64,000 bases of DNA from Brachionus koreanus (Eukaryota > Rotifera > Eurotatoria > Ploima > Brachionidae), in assembly GCA_016987375.1 (NCBI GenBank), contig PJRA01000051.1, positions 1,226,672 to 1,290,671 of the forward strand, given 5' to 3'. The translations under genes and the position numbers were made by a program. A model generated the notes under the pieces. That model had not been told where the DNA came from. It made no database searches and saw nothing but the letters and a program-made list of their open reading frames with translations. This document shows positions 57,638 to 64,000 of the stretch, piece after piece; positions within the stretch are counted from its first letter, which is position 1; every line of letters begins with the position of its first letter.

Positions 57638-60600
57638 ATGATTTTTAAGTTCATGATTATTTATCTTTTGATATATCCAATCAACTCAGGATTGTTTTGT
57701 AACGAAAAAGATGAAATTCATTACGAAACATGGTGTTATAAACTATATGATGTTAATTTATTAGTTAATTTTGAAAGTTGTTTGTCAAATAATTTTACAC
57801 TAACCAAGTCATGCTTCATTAATCAACTAAACAAAATTTTAGATTTATATTTATTAAATACAAAAGTAGACACTTTCTATGAATTCACTGTTTTAAAATC
57901 TCCATTTAAAAATTTAGTTAGTACAAAGATTTATTTGCAGTTGATTGAAAAGTTGTTTTTGGCAAAAAATGACAGCACTATGAGTTTTGTTAATATTCTT
58001 TTTAACGTGTATTCATTTCAAAATCACGGTTATATAAAAAATCATCCTTTTAGAATTGAAAATCCTAATTTGCTCAAACATCCAGATACGGATTTGAACA
58101 ATTCAACAGAAAAATGTCTATTTGTTCATCAGACAAAAAATTTGAATGAAAAATTTTCTTTTAAGTACGGAAATTGTGACAAAAACTTTACATTTATTTG
58201 TATAAAAAATCCCAACCAAGTAAAAAATGTTTTGGAAAGGTGCTCGAGTTATATTGAATCCAGCCCTGGTGGAAAATGGATTGAATGTGACAAATTGTTC
58301 AAAATAATAGATCAATATCCGAGACTCTTAATTAGTAATTCTCAAAAGTGTTGCATGTACAATTTTAACTGGAAAGTAAATTTTACCACAGCAAACAAAA
58401 TATGTTCTTACTTCAAATCTGAAGTCTTTAATTTTGAAGAAAAAGGATTTACATCAATGCTTAACTCTTATGATTCATATCTCGATCTAAATGATGATTT
58501 TGAAAATTATTCACAAATTATTAATTTTTGGACTTCTTGCAAAATAACCAATTTTCCTCACAGTAATGAGTTTTCTTGTGAGAGAGATTCTAACAAAATT
58601 GAAAAATACTATTTTGAAACTCCTTTGGAAAATGGATTTTTGATTTATTTTTTACATTACTCATTCAAAAACCAAAAAGATTTCAGAATAAAAAAACTAA
58701 ATATTTCTCAAATTTTTAAAAATGTCGATCAAAAAGTTATGTCTTACTTATATGAATATGTTAAAGATTTTACTCAGAATATGTTTTTGTTAGTGCGCAG
58801 AAAAGAAACTCATGCAACCAATTTAACATCAACAATAGCTGAAGGAGAAATTTTAAACTGTTTTGATTATAGTATACAAAATGAGACAATATTTAACCTT
58901 CCAATTTTAGATAAATGCTTGCATTTTTCCGCTATAAATGATCAAAAACGGCTTAAAAATTTTTCTTCTCATTTATTAAATCGAGACCTAAAATTTCATG
59001 ACATCACAGACATGATTTGTTTGATTGATAAGCTTTCTAATAGATCAGCAAATTTTTTAAATTTGGAAAAAGCTTGTTTAGCATCAAACGACATAAAAGA
59101 GAAAAAAAAATTGATTAGCAATGATTTTCATAGTAAGAAATGGAATTTCTCAGGAAATGAAATGGTTTTGAAAAACTTATCGCTAATCGAAAAAATTATT
59201 GTACTAAACTGCTATGATACAGCTGAAAAAATTCAAAATTTAATCGATGATTGTATTAAATTTAATCATTATTCATATTGTAAGTTTAGGTGTCCGAAAA
59301 TCTGTGATTATGATTCTGACAAATATCAAGTAATTAGTTGGCAAGTGGCAAATTTTAAGTATAATTTTTTAAGCAGCATTTGCAAGTCTGCGTATCATTC
59401 TAATAAAACCAAGGGTTTAATTTATTTTTCAAAAAAAGAAAATTTTGAGCCATCTATAAACTTAGTCAATAATGGGATTGAAAGTTTTAAACCGCCAATT
59501 TTCAGCTATAAAGGCATATTGAATTACTTTTATTTTCAAAATCCAGTTCAAATACGAGTCCAAAAAAATTCCATTAAACTGCATAACACATTTGTACTTA
59601 TTAAGGCGGTTTATTTTGTTAGAAAAGACAAAATAAATTCAGTATGGTTTAAAATTTTTAGCAAACAAAATATTGGCTTAATCAAATTGAAATATTTGAT
59701 ACCTTTTTTTGATGATTTTCATAATGTAGTATTTACTCAGAAGACCCAGTTTATAAATAACTGCTATGAAACTAATTTGTCAGCAAATTTAACTTATAAA
59801 AAATTGATAAATATAAATAATTATTTCGAAATATACAATAATAGGGTAAAATTTCCTATAAATCTGATAAATGAAGATTATGAATACTTCATATTAAGAA
59901 ACTATCCGGTTTTAAGAATTTCATTTAATCAAACGTCAAAAATAAAATTTAATCAAATAAAAAATTTCTCTAATATTGAGAGTTTAAGCTGCTATTGGTA
60001 TTTATATAATTTAAATACTTTAGAACCCTGTAGTCACGAGCTGATGTTTTCTCAAATGAATGCAACAATGGGTCAAAATTTGATATTTTTTCCAAAAACT
60101 CAAGAAATGAATTTAAATTTTTTCAAAAAATTTACAAGAGTTATTTTCATAGATAATAACTCAAAAGAAACATGTTCTAATGGTGGCTTTTATATTGAAA
60201 ACCAATGCATTTGCTATCCGGGTTTTGGTGGATATCGATGCGAAAAGATTTGCAAAAGAGGATACTTTGGTTTAAATTGTGAATACAAATGTCCCAACAA
60301 AAATTGCTCAGGATATCTTATTTGTACTAATGATCCAATAGGTTGTTCATGCATTTCTGGATTAAACGGCTTCTACTGCAATGAAGAATGTCCTAAAAAC
60401 AAATGGGGACCTTCTTGTTCATTTGATTGTCAATATTGCCCCTACAATAAATGTGATAGCTTAGATGGTAGTTGTTTATGTAACAATAAAAGTTTTGGTT
60501 TTTATTGTGATAAATGTATTGATGGTTTTTACGGTGAAAATTGTGAATATTATTGTCCTAAATCTTGTATTAAGTGTAGAAAAGAAAATGGGCAATGTTT

Positions 60601-61519
60601 AGATTTATCTTCTACAACCAATATGATAAATACAAATATTTTTAACTCGTCTAAATTCATACAAAATCTAGAAAATCTATGCTATCAGTCTATTTTGAAA
60701 TGTGAATTTAGTTTTTTTAATATTTATTTTAAAAAGTTAAAAAACAAAACCGAAAAAAGTTTATCATGTCTGGTGGAAAAAGAAACAAATTTTCAGTATT
60801 GTAATTTTATTGAGAAACGATTTGATCATTGTTTTAAATTGGATAGCAAAATATTTGGGTTTAAGTCATTTTGTGGAAATTTTCAAAATTTAATAAAATT
60901 AGAATCGATTCAGCATAACCAAATAGAATTTAGCTTGCAAAATAAATCGGAATTGTTATTAGTAAAAAAAATAATTTTTATTTTGTTAAATGCAAGAACT
61001 AACACAGATATCATGTCAGTATCGAATTTATTAAGCGAGTATAAATCGCTTTTCATTTTTTGTGACTTTCACAATACAATTGTTTTGAACTTTTCTGTGA
61101 TTTTTCATGATTCTTGTTCAGATCAAAAAAAAAAAAATTTTAATTCTATAGATGAAGGTTTTTATGAATTGTTCACAATAATTGAATTAGAGAATAGTGA
61201 AAGTTCTCCATCGACTACATGGATTAATTTGAAAAAATATTTGTTTTATTTTAGTTCGCAAATTTTAGAAAATTGCTCTGAAAACAAAAACTCAAAGAAT
61301 TGTAAATTATTTATGACACAAAAGACAGCCGAATTAAAATGTAACGAGATACATGTCGTTTTATGTAAAATAATTTTATCAGAATTTGTCTGTTTTATTT
61401 TATTTTCACAATTAAAAAATTTAAAAACATCATTGTTGGGAAATGCTGAAAAAAATAAACAAGACACTGAGTTTATTTTAACTTTTGATTATAATCTCAA
61501 ATTTGTATCATCATTTTAA
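57638..61519 (+). CDS. Large secreted protein with EGF-like repeats and lectin-like segments
   Basis: Intronless 1293-residue ORF; I cannot name an orthologue. It starts with a signal peptide (MIFKFMIIYLLIYPINSGLF). The N-terminal third has Cys patterns like degenerate C-type lectin domains: TWCYKLYDVNLLVNFESC, then CLFVHQTKNLN with FTFICIKN; again CCMYNFNWKVNFTTANKIC, then NFWTSCKI. Residues about 845-990 hold a run of EGF/MEGF-type modules: CICYPGFGGYRCEKIC, RGYFGLNCEYKC, CSCISGLNGFYCNEEC, CDKCIDGFYGENCEYYC. The remaining parts are Asn/Phe/Ile/Lys-rich with many N-glycosylation sites. The C-terminus (about 1236-1260, IHVVLCKIILSEFVCFILF) is hydrophobic and might be a membrane anchor, but a last lectin-like closing Cys is an alternative. 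A secreted or surface role is likely. The ATG follows an AT-rich leader with no upstream signal-exon candidate. Confidence 0.75.
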   Translation: MIFKFMIIYLLIYPINSGLFCNEKDEIHYETWCYKLYDVNLLVNFESCLSNNFTLTKSCFINQLNKILDLYLLNTKVDTFYEFTVLKSPFKNLVSTKIYLQLIEKLFLAKNDSTMSFVNILFNVYSFQNHGYIKNHPFRIENPNLLKHPDTDLNNSTEKCLFVHQTKNLNEKFSFKYGNCDKNFTFICIKNPNQVKNVLERCSSYIESSPGGKWIECDKLFKIIDQYPRLLISNSQKCCMYNFNWKVNFTTANKICSYFKSEVFNFEEKGFTSMLNSYDSYLDLNDDFENYSQIINFWTSCKITNFPHSNEFSCERDSNKIEKYYFETPLENGFLIYFLHYSFKNQKDFRIKKLNISQIFKNVDQKVMSYLYEYVKDFTQNMFLLVRRKETHATNLTSTIAEGEILNCFDYSIQNETIFNLPILDKCLHFSAINDQKRLKNFSSHLLNRDLKFHDITDMICLIDKLSNRSANFLNLEKACLASNDIKEKKKLISNDFHSKKWNFSGNEMVLKNLSLIEKIIVLNCYDTAEKIQNLIDDCIKFNHYSYCKFRCPKICDYDSDKYQVISWQVANFKYNFLSSICKSAYHSNKTKGLIYFSKKENFEPSINLVNNGIESFKPPIFSYKGILNYFYFQNPVQIRVQKNSIKLHNTFVLIKAVYFVRKDKINSVWFKIFSKQNIGLIKLKYLIPFFDDFHNVVFTQKTQFINNCYETNLSANLTYKKLININNYFEIYNNRVKFPINLINEDYEYFILRNYPVLRISFNQTSKIKFNQIKNFSNIESLSCYWYLYNLNTLEPCSHELMFSQMNATMGQNLIFFPKTQEMNLNFFKKFTRVIFIDNNSKETCSNGGFYIENQCICYPGFGGYRCEKICKRGYFGLNCEYKCPNKNCSGYLICTNDPIGCSCISGLNGFYCNEECPKNKWGPSCSFDCQYCPYNKCDSLDGSCLCNNKSFGFYCDKCIDGFYGENCEYYCPKSCIKCRKENGQCLDLSSTTNMINTNIFNSSKFIQNLENLCYQSILKCEFSFFNIYFKKLKNKTEKSLSCLVEKETNFQYCNFIEKRFDHCFKLDSKIFGFKSFCGNFQNLIKLESIQHNQIEFSLQNKSELLLVKKIIFILLNARTNTDIMSVSNLLSEYKSLFIFCDFHNTIVLNFSVIFHDSCSDQKKKNFNSIDEGFYELFTIIELENSESSPSTTWINLKKYLFYFSSQILENCSENKNSKNCKLFMTQKTAELKCNEIHVVLCKIILSEFVCFILFSQLKNLKTSLLGNAEKNKQDTEFILTFDYNLKFVSSF

Positions 61520-62078
61520 TTATTTTTTTAAAAATAAAATAAAATTAATCTTGATAAATTTAACTAAAAAATATTTAATACCCAAGTTCAAGGACATAGC
61601 GAATTATTGAATAAAAAACAAAAATTTTAAATTTTGCTAATTTTTTCTAATGGTCTAAAATAAAATCTGTCAATTGCTAATGATACTTAGTTGATATTTC
61701 CTAAATTCATTCTATGCAAAATGATGTGCAAAGCACTTTTTATTATGTATTAATAATAATAGTAATATTCTACGATCAACTTAGTTTAACTAAATTGACA
61801 AAGCAGGATAACTAATTTAGTCCCACTATAGTAGACTTTTCATTACTTGTTTCTACTATGTATAAAAAGTTTATTGAAAATAAAATGCAAATTTTTTGCA
61901 TATACAGTACTAATTTTTTAGTAATTGTTTCATAAACTTCAAATACTATTCAATTTTTTTTAAGTAAAAAGTAAAACTTATTTTGCAATCTAAATTAACA
62001 TTAGCTAACTTATTTAAAATATAAAATTCTAAGCGTTGCGTTATAATTTTTATATGCTAAAAATTGATTTTACAAAAA
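61520..62078. other. Intergenic, AT-rich
   Basis: Nothing recognised. Confidence 0.45.
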
Positions 62079-62880
62079 ATGATAGTTCACAGCAAACTAA
62101 TTAATTTGGTTCCTGTTATCGCAAAATCAAATCTACGTCATGGTCTGAAAGAAAAAGTGTCTAAAGGATTAAACTCCAACATAAATTACAACCAATTAAG
62201 ACATAGCCATGCCAGAACAATGTTTATTAGACCTGGAAAATTTTATACCAAAAAATATTTCGACTCACTTGTATGAATTAAATAGATAAACATAAATATA
62301 TATATATATATTTTTTTTTTTTTTAATTTTATTTTTTAGCACTTTCATTTTTGCCTAGCCGGGCTTCCGTTTTTCCTTTTTATTGCTTATCAAAACTTTT
62401 TTGTGGGTATGTTATTAAAGCTATATAAAAAGTTTTTTTAATATATTCTCAAGGACCAGCGATCTTAAATGACATCCCTGAAGATTATGAACCAAGATAT
62501 TGGGAATATCATAAGGTAAAAGTTGAAATTATTTTAAAACAACTTTTAAAGCCTTAATCAAACAGAACCCCATCAAAAGATTTATGTCACGCTACGTATT
62601 TGAAATTCCAGAGAGAGCTTATGAACGTAATCTGCATTTTATATACGTAGAAGGCTGTAAACAAAAAATGAGGTAAGAAATTTAATAAAATAAGGCCTTA
62701 AAAAAGTTTAAAGAGTTTTTTTTCAGAAATTTGGAGAAAAAAGTTAAAACAATGATGAAAGAAAATCAAGATTATAAAGCATGGTATTATGTTCCTGTTC
62801 CATATGAAACATTAGAAATGAAAAAAGAATATCACCAAAAATATGGTAGTTTAGGCTATGAGTCAAAATTTACCAAATAA
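62079..62880 (+). CDS. NDUFB5: NADH:ubiquinone oxidoreductase subunit B5 (complex I, SGDH)
   Basis: Accessory subunit of the membrane arm of mitochondrial complex I. Five exons agree in phase: 62079-62270, 62340-62406, 62454-62515, 62566-62672, 62727-62880; introns 47-69 nt. The product is 193 residues (human 189). Residues 1-60 are basic, as in a mitochondrial presequence (MIVHSKLINLVPVIAKSNLR). Exon 2 encodes one membrane helix (HFHFCLAGLPFFLFIAYQNF). The signature follows: AILNDIPEDYEPRYWEYHK, then NPIKRFMSRY and IPERAYERNLHFIYVE. It ends KAWYYVPVPYETLEMKKEYH and ESKFTK. The start at 62079 is the first in-frame ATG. Confidence 0.93.
62281..62325. repeat. (TA)n and poly-T run inside NDUFB5 intron 1
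   Basis: Short (AT)n tract followed by a T tract that serves as the polypyrimidine tract of the intron. Confidence 0.8.
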
Positions 62881-63530
62881 AAAAGGAGAATTTAAATGAG
62901 TTGACGATTAAAAAATTTCAAGATTTATTTAGATAAAATTATAATTAGAATAAACTCTACCTTATTCAACAAAAAATGTTTTAAATTTGCTAGTTATTTA
63001 AACTTTGATTTATGACCTCTACGATTTTTAATATCAAGAATCAGTTAAAATCATAGAAAATTAAGTTGCATATTATGCAAGTTTTAGTTAATGATCAAGA
63101 TAATCATTTCAATTCAAATATCTTAATTTTAATAAATCAATTTCTATTATAAAAAATTTAATCTAACATTTGTTTCATTTAATATAATAAAGATCAAAAA
63201 ATTTTAAATAATTAAATTTATTAAAATTTTTTTAGCATAAGAGTTTATAAATTGAATTGATATTTGGAATTTATCATCATACATGTTTTGACTTTTAACT
63301 TGCATATTCAGGGTGCAAATAGTTTGATATTTGTAAATGAACAATTAGTAAAAAAGATAATACATCTAAAAGATTTTATTGATTAATTTTTTTTTCTCCT
63401 TATACTTTGATTGATTTTTTTGATCTATATTTATATGATTTTGCGTAACTCAATTCACATACTTTGTTAGTCTCATCAATACATTATCGTTAAGAGTTGA
63501 CTAGCTAAATCAAAAGCCAGTAAATGAACA
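62881..63530. other. Intergenic, AT-rich
   Basis: Nothing recognised. Confidence 0.45.
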
Positions 63531-63650
63531 ACACTTAAGATGCACAATAGTGAAGTAAAAGCAACACTTTTGTACAGAAGCGAATGTTGGGGGATGTCTG
63601 AGTTTGATACTGAACACCACACCTTAAAAAAATTCTTATATCTAATTTTT
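63531..63650 (+). pseudogene. RTE-like LINE fragment
   Basis: Plus strand MHNSEVKATLLYRSECWGMS corresponds to the C-terminal block of RTE-type polymerases; the element at 39655-41035 has the related NSIVKATL stretch. Only about 100 bp is recognisable. Confidence 0.6.
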
Positions 63651-63799
63651 TAAATGCCTTTGTTTTTAAAATTTAAAATTTCCATAATTTTTTTAAAGTC
63701 AGTGTATATTTCTTAATTCTTTATAAGAACATTAATGATACCTTAAGGGATTAATGGGAAATCCTAACTATCTAGCAAATGTTCTTTTTTCCTGTTTAG

Positions 63800-64000
63800 G
63801 ACTTCGAGGAGGTCGAGGGTACAAACTCTCATTCAGTTCGGACTGCACTCGACCACCCGACCGTCCAAGAATTAGAAAAAGTTAAAAAAGAAATCTCAAA
63901 AGCAAAAAGTAACTCAAGGGAACCGACCTGAGTAGAAATCAAAAAGTAAAAAAAGAACAAAAATTTCCAAGAACGTTACAAAAAGCACAAATAAACTTTC
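63800..64000 (+). other. Possible coding exon or mobile-element piece at the window edge
   Basis: After a CCTGTTTAG acceptor-like site the sequence is GC-richer than its surroundings and reads DFEEVEGTNSHSVRTALDHP, then TVQELEKVKKEISKAKSNSR, up to a stop. No family recognised; the gene, if real, would have its other exons outside or in the empty stretch to the left. Confidence 0.25.

Overview
This is a stretch of nuclear DNA from a small animal. The genes are animal orthologues: ribosomal proteins L15 and L39, PP4 catalytic subunit, a PROP1/UNC-42-type paired-like homeobox gene, UNC-45, NMD3, a secretory-pathway Ca2+-ATPase, complex I NDUFB5, CatSper3 and CNTD1. Most carry GT-AG introns of only about 39-70 nt. 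Non-coding DNA is extremely AT-rich and full of decayed non-LTR retrotransposons. A compact-intron invertebrate (for example an orthonectid-like or other miniaturised bilaterian) fits, but the species cannot be proven from the window. There is one assembly gap (35172-35727).

Layout. 1-1.7 kb: a broken mariner/Tc1-like transposase and two LINE 3' ends, one with a clear target-site duplication. 2.4-5.1 kb: RPL15 and PPP4C (minus). 7.6-9.4 kb: a secreted 16-cysteine protein (plus) converging on a CatSper3-type channel (minus). 9.4-10.6 kb: a LINE remnant between direct repeats. 10.7-13.4 kb: the homeobox gene. 14.6-24.3 kb: a restructured region with two sphingolipid desaturase genes that look identical over the whole shared segment, a 670-bp perfect inverted repeat ending just past the stop codon of one copy, and several dead LINEs. 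24.3-27.7 kb: gene desert with a hairpin element. 27.7-30.0 kb: TRMT61A and CNTD1 in tandem. 32-37.2 kb: UNC-45 with an oversized, gap-containing intron. 38-39.6 kb: NMD3. 39.6-41 kb: an RTE-like LINE. 42-44.5 kb: RPL39 and TMEM161, divergent. 45.4-45.9 kb: a small secreted EF-hand-like protein. 46.3-47.2 kb: TXNDC9. 48.5-51.9 kb: a ten-exon SPCA Ca2+/Mn2+ pump. 52.6-53.7 kb: KRR1. 55.2-56.7 kb: an intact Tc1-derived gene that has lost its first catalytic Asp. 57.6-61.5 kb: a 1293-residue secreted EGF/lectin-like protein. 62-62.9 kb: NDUFB5. The right edge has more LINE debris.

The genes are mostly housekeeping: translation and ribosome biogenesis (RPL15, RPL39, NMD3, KRR1, TRMT61A), proteostasis (UNC-45, TXNDC9), Golgi ion homeostasis (SPCA) and respiration (NDUFB5). 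Two reproduction genes are present (CatSper3 in sperm, CNTD1 in meiotic crossing-over). There is no sign of a functional cluster beyond close head-to-tail or divergent pairs.

Exon models were made by eye from splice-site phase and family similarity. Several genes (RPL39, TXNDC9, NDUFB5, the EF-hand protein, and parts of CNTD1 and SPCA) only become visible once short exons are joined. All family assignments come from recall of protein families, not database searches.
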